A stretch of DNA of 64,000 nt, from assembly GCF_001953055.1 (NCBI RefSeq), contig NZ_CP019044.1, positions 434,001 to 498,000 of the forward strand, read 5' to 3'. Each line of letters starts with the position of its first letter. Within the stretch, counting starts at the first letter, position 1. The notes beneath the pieces were generated by a model. It did no database searches, was not told the DNA's origin, and saw only the letters and a list, made by a program, of their open reading frames with translations. Source of the stretch: Salaquimonas pukyongi (GTDB lineage: Bacteria > Pseudomonadota > Alphaproteobacteria > Rhizobiales > Rhizobiaceae). Shown here in pieces: positions 51,639 to 60,254 of the stretch. Made by a program: the position numbers and the translations under genes.

Positions 51639-52784
51639 CTACCCACTACGAAGTAAGTGCTCCTGCCACAACTGGAGTAAGTTAAAGCGTTGCGCTAAAC
51701 GCTCCCCACGCTGATACGCTCCAACCACGCCCGTATCCACTGCATGCCCCAAGCATGCCTCTTTCACCTCAAACGGCGCATCCGTGCATTCTTCTGCCCA
51801 AGAGCGAAAGGTGGCACGAAACCCGTGAGGTCTGGCTTCATAGCCTTCCCGCTCCATAAACCGGCTCATAGTGGCGTCTGAGAGTGGTTTTCCTTTGGCA
51901 GAGGGGAACAACAGATTTGACCCCTCACATTTGTGGGCTTCCTTGATCACTCTGAGCGCTTCATCGGTTAGCGGTATCTTATGCTCACGTGCGGTCTTGG
52001 TTCGCTCCGGCGGGATTGCTAGTACATCGTCCACGATCTCGTCATGGCTGGCAAAACGAACTTCGCCGGTGCGAGCAGCAGTGAGAAGCAGAAAGCGCAA
52101 TACGAAACATGACTGGTGCGGTTGGGTACACAGCCACTGATAGAACTTGGGTGCTTCTTGGTAGGGCAAGGATGGGACATGTTTGGTCTCGTGCCGCTGC
52201 TTGCCAAGGAGTGCCCGTGCTTTCATGGTGGCTTGGAGGTCAACTTCAAGACCCAGCGCAGCAGCGTGTTTGAGGGTCAGATTGATCCGGGTCAGGGCTT
52301 TGCGTGCGGTATCAGCTTTGTCATGCCAGATCGGTTCCAGGGTGCGTTTGAGAACATGCTGATCGACATCCTCAACTGGTACGGTTCCGATTTTCGGCAA
52401 GATGTGCACAGACAGGGGAGACAACCACCGCCCCGCCGTTCCATCGCCTTTGAGTTCTGCCTGTCGGGCTTTGAAGCATCCATCAACCGCCTCCTTGAGC
52501 GTCAGCCGCTGGGTACGGAGCCGTTCCTTCTGACGCGCCGCCACCGGATCAGAGCCAGCGCGAAGCGCCGCCCTCGCATCGAGCGCCTTGGCTCTGGCTT
52601 CGGCGATTGGAACTTCGGGAAAGGCACCAAGCCCCATCTCGCGCCGTTTGCCAGATACTGAGAGGCGCAAGACCCACTTGCCAGCGTGCTGGTTGCGCTT
52701 CACGAGCCATAGTCCTTGTCCATCAGCGTATTTACCAGCCGCTAGACTCTTGGCTTTCATGGGATTGAGGGTGTTATATATCAC
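51639..52784 (-). CDS. P4-type tyrosine integrase (DUF4102)
   Basis: 381 residues from GTG 52784, which follows AAGGTGGAC; the frame is open to 52832. The N-terminal DUF4102 arm-binding domain (KYADGQGLWLVKRNQHAGKW, GLGAFPEVPIAEARAKALDA) precedes a core-binding domain and the catalytic part: Arg in TARTGEVRFA, HGFRATFRSWAEE, LGHAV and the nucleophile Tyr in VVGAYQRGE. It lies beside attR with its start facing it. It is the integrase that put the element into tRNA-Thr. Confidence 0.94.
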   Translation of the reverse strand: MIYNTLNPMKAKSLAAGKYADGQGLWLVKRNQHAGKWVLRLSVSGKRREMGLGAFPEVPIAEARAKALDARAALRAGSDPVAARQKERLRTQRLTLKEAVDGCFKARQAELKGDGTAGRWLSPLSVHILPKIGTVPVEDVDQHVLKRTLEPIWHDKADTARKALTRINLTLKHAAALGLEVDLQATMKARALLGKQRHETKHVPSLPYQEAPKFYQWLCTQPHQSCFVLRFLLLTAARTGEVRFASHDEIVDDVLAIPPERTKTAREHKIPLTDEALRVIKEAHKCEGSNLLFPSAKGKPLSDATMSRFMEREGYEARPHGFRATFRSWAEECTDAPFEVKEACLGHAVDTGVVGAYQRGERLAQRFNLLQLWQEHLLRSG

Positions 52785-52796
52785 TAGTCCACCTTT

Positions 52797-52824
52797 TTCA
52801 GCCCCCCCTTTAGTCCACCTATTG
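52797..52824. repeat. Possible integrase arm-type site (partner at 38411-38440)
   Basis: TTCAGCCCCCCCTTTAGTCC (then ACCTATT) resembles TTCAGACCCCCGTTTAGCCC (then ACCCTTATTA) at 38411-38440 near the other end, in the same direction. TAGTCCACC also occurs at 52785-52793. The site overlaps the region before the integrase start, so the integrase could regulate itself. Confidence 0.4.
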
Positions 52825-52929
52825 GTATGCAAAGGGTGGACTCGCTATGTTCAGCTATGAGCAGGGTGACAACTAACTATCTGTATATAAAACAATAAAT
52901 TGAGCAGCTATGAGACGCAAGGAAAATCT

Positions 52930-52954
52930 AGTTCAATTCTCTCCAGCAGCACCA
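52930..52954. repeat. attR copy of the tRNA-Thr 3' end
   Basis: AGTTCAATTCTCTCCAGCAG plus CACCA, matching 38336-38360 in 24 of 25 bases. It is not part of a tRNA here. Chromosomal sequence resumes after 52954. Confidence 0.88.
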
Positions 52955-53143
52955 CTAACCCTTTGATATTATCATATAATTTTAGAAGTTCTATTTGACA
53001 AATTGCGTCGTGGTATTTGTCTTAGCAGGGTACCTGCGTGTTTTCCGTCGCAATCGGAAGCGCTGGACAATGGGCAAATCATTTCCCTTTCGATAAACCG
53101 GGCATCGTATTAAGGTGTTGCCAGGATTGGTGATTTGCCGATC

Positions 53144-53316
53144 CCGGGGCTTAGTAACCTCACCCGCAGCGGTCGGTGCTGACCGCAATGGCACCTCCTC
53201 GACCTTTATGGCCGGGGAGGCTGCGGCGTATGTCCAGAGCTTCGGCTTAAAGGCCGTGGCGGTCGTCTGCGGGCGGCTTACTAACTCCCCGGTCACCAGA
53301 GTGTTTCTGGTGACCG
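53144..53316 (+). ncRNA. Candidate structured RNA or leader upstream of a small membrane protein
   Basis: A closing stem pairs CCGGGGCTTAGTAA (53144-53157) with TTACTAACTCCCCGG (53278-53292, one extra base). Inside, CCCGCAG (53163-53169) pairs with CTGCGGG (53267-53273), and there are hairpins CGGTC/GACCG (53170-53185) and CCTCC/GGAGG (53194-53220). At the end a perfect 10-bp hairpin, CGGTCACCAG/CTGGTGACCG (53290-53316), overlaps the closing stem by three bases, so the two could be alternative folds. It matches no riboswitch class I can name. Nothing else seen from 52955 to 53343. Confidence 0.45.
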
Positions 53317-53343
53317 CTTTCTCCAGGCAAGGGAGTTTGGACC

Positions 53344-53571
53344 TTGGAAGAATACAGTTTTTTCGCCGACTTGCTGAGCATGTTCCGCTCTCTTAACGAC
53401 TGGATCAAGGCACTCATCGTGGCCAGCTTCTACGCAACCATCGCAGCGGTCCTGCTCGCCGTTATCAAGCCAAGCCACATGCGCGGAAGTGCTGCAAAGC
53501 CAACATCCATTGACGCCGATGAGCTCGAACACCGCCAACGCCAACCGCAGGCTGTCGCGACCAGGGAGTAA
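53344..53571 (+). CDS. Small one-TM membrane protein
   Basis: 75 residues with a TTG start; AAGGGAG lies 12 bases before it. One transmembrane segment (ALIVASFYATIAAVLLAVIK) after a charged N-terminus, then a polar tail (DADELEHRQRQPQAVATRE). It ends three bases from the convergent serine hydrolase gene. No family recognised. The structured leader candidate precedes it. Confidence 0.5.
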   Translation: MEEYSFFADLLSMFRSLNDWIKALIVASFYATIAAVLLAVIKPSHMRGSAAKPTSIDADELEHRQRQPQAVATRE

Positions 53572-53574
53572 CCC

Positions 53575-54765
53575 CTACCAGTCCAGCGCCGCGACGGCCT
53601 TGAGGAATTCCAGATTGCTGATGTCGCACTGGTCGTTCTGGGGCAGGGCGTGGGACGCAAACTTGACCATGATGGTCTTCGTGCGGCGGTCGATATAAAG
53701 AAACTGCCCGTGAATGCCGATCGCCAGTACAACTTGTGAAGGCCGCGCCAGGCAATACCATTGATTGCGGTAGCGGGCGCCCGGCAGGAAGTCGGCAAAA
53801 TTGCCAGTATCCCAGGCCGCTTGATCGCCATTTTCTGTTGTATCGGCGATCCAGGCCGGTGAGACGATCTGGCGGCCGCCGATGCTGCCCTCTTCAAGGA
53901 ACAGCCGCCCCACACGCAGCAGATCATGTGCGGTTGCCGAAATACCGCCGGCACCGCGCGGTGCGCCCTTGGCATCGACGGTGATGAAGGCATCGCTTCG
54001 GGCTCCGGCTTTTTGCCAAACCAGTTGCGACATCAGTTCGGCATAGGGCGCTCCCGCTGCATGCTCGACCAGCAGGGCCAGCAGATCGGAATTGGGTGAA
54101 AGATAGCAGAACGGGCCGCCATGGGCCCCTTCCCCTTTCTTCAGCCGGAAAAGCAGGCTGGAAAGCGGCTCCGGTTCCAGATCGGGTTCGGGCGGGTTCC
54201 ACAGCATGGCGCGGCGGTAACGGGCATAGTCCCCGTCCCGGTCCAGATATTCTTCCAGAAACTCAATGCTGGTGCGCATGTCCAGCAAATGCCGCAAGGG
54301 ACAATCGCCATAACCCCCGCCAGCGGTCTGTGGCAGGTAGTGCGAAACCGGCTTGGCCGGATCGAGGATACCCTCATCCTGGAGAATGCCTGCCAGCAGG
54401 CCGGTCAGGGATTTTGAAATCGAAAACAGCAGATGCGGCAGCGCGGCATCCGAATGCGCCGCGGTCCAGTCAATTTTCAGATGCCCGTCCCGCCAAAGCA
54501 CGAACCGGTCGCTCATGGAATGGGCAAGAAAATCCTCAAGGCTCGCCGGCTTTCCCGCAACCTCCACCAGAACATCCGGCAAGGGCAACGGCGGTGGTGC
54601 ATGATTGTCTTTTCCATCCCGGCGGCCACCGCCGGCATGAATGACCGCCGACGGAACCAGTTCACTGACATGGGTAAACGACCAGCAGCTGGCCGGCCTC
54701 TCGCGCCAGTTGGCAAGGGTGATCGACGGGCGGGCAATGCCATATCTGTTCTCGAACGCGGACAT
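53575..54765 (-). CDS. Beta-lactamase-fold serine hydrolase
   Basis: 396 residues from ATG 54765 (MSAFENRYGIARPSITLANW); an open extension to 54909 contains the mscL terminator and is not coding. The S-x-x-K motif is in LFSISKSLTGLLAG, the Tyr motif in CYLSPNSDLLALL, and the conserved GISATAHDLLRVGRLFLEEG follows. This is the class C beta-lactamase-like family including 6-aminohexanoate-dimer hydrolase. No signal peptide, so probably cytoplasmic esterase/amidase activity. Confidence 0.85.
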   Translation of the reverse strand: MSAFENRYGIARPSITLANWRERPASCWSFTHVSELVPSAVIHAGGGRRDGKDNHAPPPLPLPDVLVEVAGKPASLEDFLAHSMSDRFVLWRDGHLKIDWTAAHSDAALPHLLFSISKSLTGLLAGILQDEGILDPAKPVSHYLPQTAGGGYGDCPLRHLLDMRTSIEFLEEYLDRDGDYARYRRAMLWNPPEPDLEPEPLSSLLFRLKKGEGAHGGPFCYLSPNSDLLALLVEHAAGAPYAELMSQLVWQKAGARSDAFITVDAKGAPRGAGGISATAHDLLRVGRLFLEEGSIGGRQIVSPAWIADTTENGDQAAWDTGNFADFLPGARYRNQWYCLARPSQVVLAIGIHGQFLYIDRRTKTIMVKFASHALPQNDQCDISNLEFLKAVAALDW

Positions 54766-54819
54766 GACAAATGCCCTGTCATAATGTCCGTCATGCGGCA
54801 AGCCCGGCCTTTGCACCTC

Positions 54820-54850
54820 AAAAACGAACCCCGCCACAAGGGGCGGGGTT
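54820..54850 (-). terminator. Terminator of mscL
   Basis: On the minus strand: AACCCCGCC and GGCGGGGTT pair over nine bases, followed by CG and TTTTT. It lies 84 bases after the mscL stop and upstream of the serine hydrolase start. Confidence 0.82.
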
Positions 54851-54933
54851 TGCAAACTGCTGGTCTTGCCCGCAGCACTGAGGTTTTCCGCCATGCCCTG
54901 AGCGAACACAGCGGAAAACCATCTGGATGAAGT

Positions 54934-55356
54934 TCAGCGCTTCTTCTTTACCAGCGCATCGCGGATTTCCTCCAGCAGAACCTGATCCTTGGTCGGGGCC
55001 GGCGGCGCGGAGGGAGCTTCGGCTTCCTTTTCCATCAGGCGATTGACAGCTTTGACCATCAGGAAGACGATGAATCCGATGATGATGAAATTGATCACTG
55101 CGGTGATGAAATTGCCATAGGCAAGGACCGCGCCCTGCTCCTTGGCGGCTTCGAGCGTCGTAGCCGTCACGCCGTTGGACAGCGGCGCAAAGTAGTTGGA
55201 AAAATCCAGGCCCCCGAATATGGCGCCGATAATCGGCATAAGGACATCCTCGACCAGCGACGCGGTAATGGCGCCGAATGCGGCACCGATGATAACCCCG
55301 ACGGCAAGGTCCATGACATTGCCTTTCAGGATGAACTTTTTGAATTCCTCAATCAT
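54934..55356 (-). CDS. mscL: Large-conductance mechanosensitive channel
   Basis: 140 residues from ATG 55356 with GGGGAAGC upstream. [20 protein letters not shown], the pore helix [19 protein letters not shown], and the second helix [19 protein letters not shown], followed by a Pro/Ala linker and the C-terminal helix. It opens under membrane tension to relieve osmotic downshock. Confidence 0.97.
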   Translation of the reverse strand: MIEEFKKFILKGNVMDLAVGVIIGAAFGAITASLVEDVLMPIIGAIFGGLDFSNYFAPLSNGVTATTLEAAKEQGAVLAYGNFITAVINFIIIGFIVFLMVKAVNRLMEKEAEAPSAPPAPTKDQVLLEEIRDALVKKKR

Positions 55357-55681
55357 TTGCTTCCCCTGTGGTTCCGGTCCCGGGCAACCCGGCAGGCGGT
55401 CATGCAATGCCCTGGAATACCGGAATGCTCCGCCGCCAGCCGGTGTTTGGCCTATAAAGGAAACTTTACGATGCGTTAAGCAAAAAAACTGCCTTCGCCT
55501 GTTTTGCCAGCGGCTTGCCACTTCCCGCCGCAAAACGATAGATTGCAGGTGCCAGGTGCCATGCGGATGCGACAGTCCGCTGTTTACCCCCTTGGGAGAA
55601 TGAAAGGCAGCAGGCACGGGAGAACGCCGAAATGGGACTTGCACGCAGCAGCGCGCTTGTGGAGCAGACGGGTGACCTGAC
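55357..55681. other. 325-bp divergent gap between mscL and the hybrid kinase
   Basis: No gene of normal length. A possible 17-codon leader ORF ([17 protein letters not shown], 55632-55685) overlaps the kinase start as ATGA and may couple its translation. Otherwise promoter-like sequence only. Confidence 0.35.
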
Positions 55682-58600
55682 ATGATGCATCCGGGTCTGC
55701 TGGCCGCGCTCGCCTTCTGCTACCTGCTGCTGCTGTTTGCTGTCGCCCGCTTTGGCGATGCCCATCGGGAAGGAAGCCGGCTGCGGTCCCACGCCACCAT
55801 CTATCCGCTGTCGCTGGCGATCTATTGCACCACCTGGACATTTTTCGGTTCGGTGGGGCTGGCTGCCAGCAGCGGGCTTAGTTTTCTCACCATCTACATC
55901 GGCCCCATTCTGGTCATGACCGTGGGCTTTCCGGTGTTAAAGAAAGTCATCAGCCTTTCAAAACAGCAGCGCATTACGTCCGTCGCAGACTTTCTTGGTG
56001 CCCGCTACGGCAAGAGCGTGCGGGTTGCAGCGGTTGCCACCATCATCTGTGTCGTGGGAACCGTCCCCTATATCGCGCTTCAGCTGAAGGCTGTTTCCAC
56101 CTCCCTGTCGCTGCTGATTTCGCCAGGCGGTGTTGCACAGGCGGCCGCATTGCCGGTGCTTGGCGACTTCTCCCTGTTTATCGTCGTTGTACTTGCGGTT
56201 TTCACCATCCTTTTCGGCACAAGGCATGCTGATGCCACTGAACACCAGGACGGGCTGATGCTGGCCATCGCGCTGGAATCGGCAATCAAGCTCGCCGCCT
56301 TTCTCATTGTCGGCATCTTCATTACCTGGTTCATGTTCGGCGGGCTTGGCGATCTTTATGCCAAGGCGGCCGCCAACGAACACATCCAGGCGGTTGTCGC
56401 TTCCGGGATAGAAAGCACGAACCTGATCGTCCTGACGGTGCTCAGCACATTGGCGTTCATGCTCCTGCCCAGGCAGTTTCACGTCGCGGTGGTGGAGAAC
56501 TATTCTGAACGGGAACTCAACCGGGCGCGCTGGCTGTTTCCGCTCTATCTTGTGTTGATCAACCTGTTCGTCCTGCCGATTGCCGCGGCAGGGATCCTGA
56601 CATTCGGTGACCAGGTAAACGGCGATCATTTCGTTCTGGCGCTTCCCGAAACCACGGGCAACGTCATCGTGGCAGCACTTGCCTTTCTGGGTGGCCTGTC
56701 GGCGGGGACGGCGATGGTCATCGTAGCCTGCGTGGCGCTGGCGATCATGATCTCCAACCACCTTGTCCTGCCTGCCTATCTGCGGGGCGACGGCTACGAT
56801 ATCCGGGAAGATCCCACGGATATGGAGCAGCGCATCCTGGTGATCCGGCGCACCGCCATCACCCTGGTCCTGCTGCTTGCCTATGCCTATTACAAGGCGG
56901 CCGACAATTCCCAGGCGCTGGCTTCCATCGGGCTCGTCTCCTTTGCCGCCGCAGCGCAACTGGCGCCGGCATTTTTCGGTGGGCTGTTCTGGCGTGGCGC
57001 CAATGCACGCGGTGCGATTGCCGGCATGGTGCTGGGGCTTGTCGTTTGGGCCTATACGCTCTTGCTGCCGACGATTGCGCCCGAAGGGGTGATTTTCGGG
57101 CTTCAGCTGTTCTCAACCGAGCGGCTGATCGATCTGGACCTTTCGCCCCTTGCAAACGGCGTCTTGTGGAGCCTTTCCTTCAACACCATCGGTTTCGTGC
57201 TCGGCTCGTTCACCCGCCGGGCATCCTCGCTTGAAGATCATCAGGCAACGGTGTTCGTGGCATTCCGCACCGGGCAGGGGCAGGATGTTGCACCCGGTGT
57301 GGGGCTTGTCACCGTCGGTCAAATCAACACAACGCTGGCACGGTATCTGGGGCGCAACCGGGCGCGGCGCGCCTTCGAGCGCTACTGGCAGGAAGCGGGG
57401 TATCAGGCCCAGCAGCAGGAACCCGCCAGCGCCAATCTGATCCGCTATTCGGAGGAAACGCTTGCCAGTGCCATCGGATCGTCCTCTTCCCGGCTGGTGC
57501 ATTCACTCCTGCTGCAGCGTTATGAGGAAACCTCCACGACAAATCTGCAATTGCTGGATGAGGCAACGGCCGCCATCCAGTACAACCAGTCGCTCCTGAG
57601 AACAGCCTTTGACCAGCTCGACCAGGGCATTACCGTGTTCGATGCCGATAACCGGCTTTCCTTCTGGAACAAGCAGTTCCGCAGGCTATTGAATCTTCCC
57701 GAGAGCATCGGTCAGGCCGGAACGCCGCTTTCTGTAATTGTTGGCGAAATTGCCGCCAAACATCGGGCCGGGCCGGAAGATACTAGCTTTGACAAGCTGG
57801 AGGAGCGCGTGCTTGTGCCGCGCAGAACCTGGGGGCTGGCGCTTCCAAGGCTGGAGCGCATTCTGGAAATCCGCACCAGCACGATGCCGGATGGCGGTAT
57901 TGTGATTGCCTGGAACGACGTCACGGAGCGGATGATGTTTGCGGAGGCTTTGAAAGAAGCCAATGAAAGCCTGGAAAAGCGCGTGGAAGAGCGTACACGG
58001 GATTTGGTTCGCGCCAACTCACAGCTTGAAGAGGCGACCCGCGAAGCCGATCTGGCAAACCAGAGCAAGACGCGATTCCTGTCCGCGGCGGGCCACGACC
58101 TGCTGCAGCCGCTCAATGCGGCCCGTCTTTATACCTCCACCCTGCTTGAAAAAAGCCGCAAGCCGGACACGGTAAAACTCGGCAACAACATCTCCAGGTC
58201 GCTTGAGTCGGTTGAGGAAATCCTTGGTTCGGTATTGGCGATCTCGCGGCTCGACACCACCAGCCACAAACTGTCCATAAGCGGCTTTCCGCTGCAGCGC
58301 CTGCTCGACCAGATCGAGATCGAGTTCCGGCCGCTGGCCCAGGAAAAGAAACTTGATTTAAGGCTCGTCCCGACGTCCCTTTGGATCAAATCGGATCCTG
58401 CCTATATGCGGCGGCTTCTGCAGAATCTGGTCTCCAATGCCATCAAGTATACCAATGAGGGCAAGGTGCTCGTTGGGTGCCGGCGCATGGGAACGGACGT
58501 GGTGCTGATGGTTGCCGATACCGGCATCGGCATTTCGGAGGGAGATGAGGATACCATCTTCAAGGAGTTCGAAAGGCTCGATGAAGGCGCGCGGTTGGCG

Positions 58601-59164
58601 CCGGGGCTGGGGCTTGGCCTCTCCATCGTCGACCGGATTTCGAAGGCGTTGGGGCACGACGTTTCGGTTCGCTCCGTTCCCGGCAAGGGGACCATTTTTT
58701 CCATTCGTGCACCGCGCACCTTGGCGGAGTACAAAAGACTCAGAAAGCCCTCTGAGGGCCCGCCTCAAGGCGCTACGCTCGATGGCCTGCAGGTGCTTTG
58801 CATCGACAACGATCCGGCAATTGTGGAGGGCATGCGCGGCCTGCTCGAACATTGGGGCTGCACGGTCAAGGCCGCCGCAGCCAGCAGGGGCGCGCTGCGT
58901 CACCTGAGCAACGGCCGGTGGATGCCGCATGTTGCGCTGGTCGACTATCATCTCGATCGCGAGGATGGCCTTGCGACCATAGCCAAGCTGCGCGCAAAGG
59001 CGGGCAGCGAACTGCCTGCCGTGCTGGTAACTGCAGACCGCAGCAGCGAGATCAAGAAACAGGCCGAAAGCGCCGGTGTGCCCATTCTCAACAAGCCGGT
59101 AAAACCCGCAGCCCTGCGCGCACTGCTTTCACAAATCAACAGAATGGCAATGGCAGCCGAGTAG
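55682..59164 (+). CDS. Sodium:solute-symporter-fused PAS hybrid histidine kinase
   Basis: 1160 residues. The N-terminal 500 residues are a sodium:solute symporter domain of about 13 helices ([18 protein letters not shown] at the start). Then a PAS domain near 635-740 ([20 protein letters not shown]), a coiled coil, HisKA with the phosphorylatable His near 806 ([17 protein letters not shown]), HATPase with N box [12 protein letters not shown] near 916 and G boxes, and a C-terminal receiver with Asp near 1088 ([13 protein letters not shown]). The same layout occurs in CbrA/ErcS-like kinases that sense nutrient flow. It sits beside a response regulator and a symporter. Confidence 0.92.
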   Translation: MMHPGLLAALAFCYLLLLFAVARFGDAHREGSRLRSHATIYPLSLAIYCTTWTFFGSVGLAASSGLSFLTIYIGPILVMTVGFPVLKKVISLSKQQRITSVADFLGARYGKSVRVAAVATIICVVGTVPYIALQLKAVSTSLSLLISPGGVAQAAALPVLGDFSLFIVVVLAVFTILFGTRHADATEHQDGLMLAIALESAIKLAAFLIVGIFITWFMFGGLGDLYAKAAANEHIQAVVASGIESTNLIVLTVLSTLAFMLLPRQFHVAVVENYSERELNRARWLFPLYLVLINLFVLPIAAAGILTFGDQVNGDHFVLALPETTGNVIVAALAFLGGLSAGTAMVIVACVALAIMISNHLVLPAYLRGDGYDIREDPTDMEQRILVIRRTAITLVLLLAYAYYKAADNSQALASIGLVSFAAAAQLAPAFFGGLFWRGANARGAIAGMVLGLVVWAYTLLLPTIAPEGVIFGLQLFSTERLIDLDLSPLANGVLWSLSFNTIGFVLGSFTRRASSLEDHQATVFVAFRTGQGQDVAPGVGLVTVGQINTTLARYLGRNRARRAFERYWQEAGYQAQQQEPASANLIRYSEETLASAIGSSSSRLVHSLLLQRYEETSTTNLQLLDEATAAIQYNQSLLRTAFDQLDQGITVFDADNRLSFWNKQFRRLLNLPESIGQAGTPLSVIVGEIAAKHRAGPEDTSFDKLEERVLVPRRTWGLALPRLERILEIRTSTMPDGGIVIAWNDVTERMMFAEALKEANESLEKRVEERTRDLVRANSQLEEATREADLANQSKTRFLSAAGHDLLQPLNAARLYTSTLLEKSRKPDTVKLGNNISRSLESVEEILGSVLAISRLDTTSHKLSISGFPLQRLLDQIEIEFRPLAQEKKLDLRLVPTSLWIKSDPAYMRRLLQNLVSNAIKYTNEGKVLVGCRRMGTDVVLMVADTGIGISEGDEDTIFKEFERLDEGARLAPGLGLGLSIVDRISKALGHDVSVRSVPGKGTIFSIRAPRTLAEYKRLRKPSEGPPQGATLDGLQVLCIDNDPAIVEGMRGLLEHWGCTVKAAAASRGALRHLSNGRWMPHVALVDYHLDREDGLATIAKLRAKAGSELPAVLVTADRSSEIKKQAESAGVPILNKPVKPAALRALLSQINRMAMAAE

Positions 59165-59251
59165 CTGCGGGGGATTGCGCTGAAACGTCACCGTCCAGCG
59201 CAAACGCCTGGTTGATTTCCCGCAGTTTCCGATAGAAAGCGTACTCGGCTG

Positions 59252-59929
59252 CTACGCTGCACTGCCGCCCAAGCGGGAATAGGCGATAACGGCCTGTGTG
59301 CGGCTGTCCACTTTCAGCTTCAGCAGTATCGCCGAAACATGTGCCTTGACTGTCGCTTCCGACACGCCGAGTTCGTAGGCGATCTGTTTGTTCAAAAGCC
59401 CTTCGGCCAACATGCCCAGAACCTTTGTCTGCTGGGGCGTCAGGCTCTGAAGACGTTCAATCAGCTCGGCTGTCTCGTCGTCATCCACCGCATCGAGATC
59501 AATGTCGCCGGGAACATACACCTTGCCGTCAAGAACCTCGATGATCGCCTTGCGGATGTCTTCAAGGCCCGAGGATTTGGGAACATAGCCGGAGGCGCCA
59601 AGCGCAATTGATTTGCGGATCGTGGCGACATCTTCCGTTGCTGATATGACAATGACCGGAACCGCCGGGAACCGCGCCCTGATTTGGGTAAGGCCGGTCA
59701 CGCCTTGCGAGCCGGGCATGTTGAGGTCAAGCAAAAGAAGGTCCGGAGACTCGGCCTCATCCAGCAACGCTACGGCTTCTTCAAAGGAACCGGACGTACG
59801 CACCTCGATGCCCCGGTCCAGACTGTCCACCGCGTTTTCCAGCGCTTCTCTGAAAAGCGGATGGTCATCGGCTACAAGAATTGTAGTTTCCGCTTGCAAG
59901 CCTGTCCTCCCAGCAATGGCTTTCGGCAA
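59252..59929 (-). CDS. NarL/LuxR family response regulator
   Basis: 225 residues. The receiver has ILVADDHPLFREALENAV, phospho-acceptor Asp in LLLLDLNMPGSQGVTG and the lysine in GYVPKSS. The LuxR helix-turn-helix is at the C-terminus (LTPQQTKVLGMLAEGLLNKQ, AYELGVSEATVKAHVSAI). It is convergent with the hybrid kinase and divergent from the symporter genes, 88 bases away; probable partner of the kinase and regulator of the symporter. Confidence 0.92.
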   Translation of the reverse strand: MPKAIAGRTGLQAETTILVADDHPLFREALENAVDSLDRGIEVRTSGSFEEAVALLDEAESPDLLLLDLNMPGSQGVTGLTQIRARFPAVPVIVISATEDVATIRKSIALGASGYVPKSSGLEDIRKAIIEVLDGKVYVPGDIDLDAVDDDETAELIERLQSLTPQQTKVLGMLAEGLLNKQIAYELGVSEATVKAHVSAILLKLKVDSRTQAVIAYSRLGGSAA

Positions 59930-60017
59930 TCATGCCAGAACGTCCGCGAAAGGCAAGTGGCTGGTGAACCGGCAACTTGCTGTAGCCCGGCGCAGGGTTT
60001 TGCGGTAATGCAGCTTC

Positions 60018-60254
60018 ATGCGTTGGTTTTCGTTTTACCGGTTGAAACGCAGTGCCCGGCCAGCCTGGTGGATGGCCGTGGCAGCTTGTGCGTTGCTCTT
60101 CATCCTGGCGTTGGGCTCTGCCTTGCAGGGACGCAATTCCGATTCGCTGCTGGCCATGCCGGTTGTCTGGTTTTTCAGCCTCATCCTGCTGCCGGTCGCC
60201 TTGTTTCTTGTCGTCCGGCAGGCGGTTAGGCACATTGAGCGAACGCGAAGATGA
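60018..60254 (+). CDS. Small membrane subunit of a sodium:solute symporter
   Basis: 78 residues, two helices (AWWMAVAACALLFILALGSA and VVWFFSLILLPVALFLVVRQ). Short proteins of DUF4212 type precede VC_2705-like symporters and this one overlaps the symporter start by four bases (ATGA). It probably assembles with it. TTG/ATG choice is clear (ATG 60018). Confidence 0.75.
   Translation: MRWFSFYRLKRSARPAWWMAVAACALLFILALGSALQGRNSDSLLAMPVVWFFSLILLPVALFLVVRQAVRHIERTRR

Noticed and set aside
53144-53316. tmRNA or a known riboswitch
   Set aside because: No tag-peptide frame, no tRNA-like ends, and no B12, TPP, FMN, glycine, SAM or manganese riboswitch signature that I can see.
53115-53396. 93-codon plus frame and a 101-codon minus frame downstream of attR
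   Set aside because: No ribosome binding site, no family look, and they cover the strongly structured region, which better explains the sequence.
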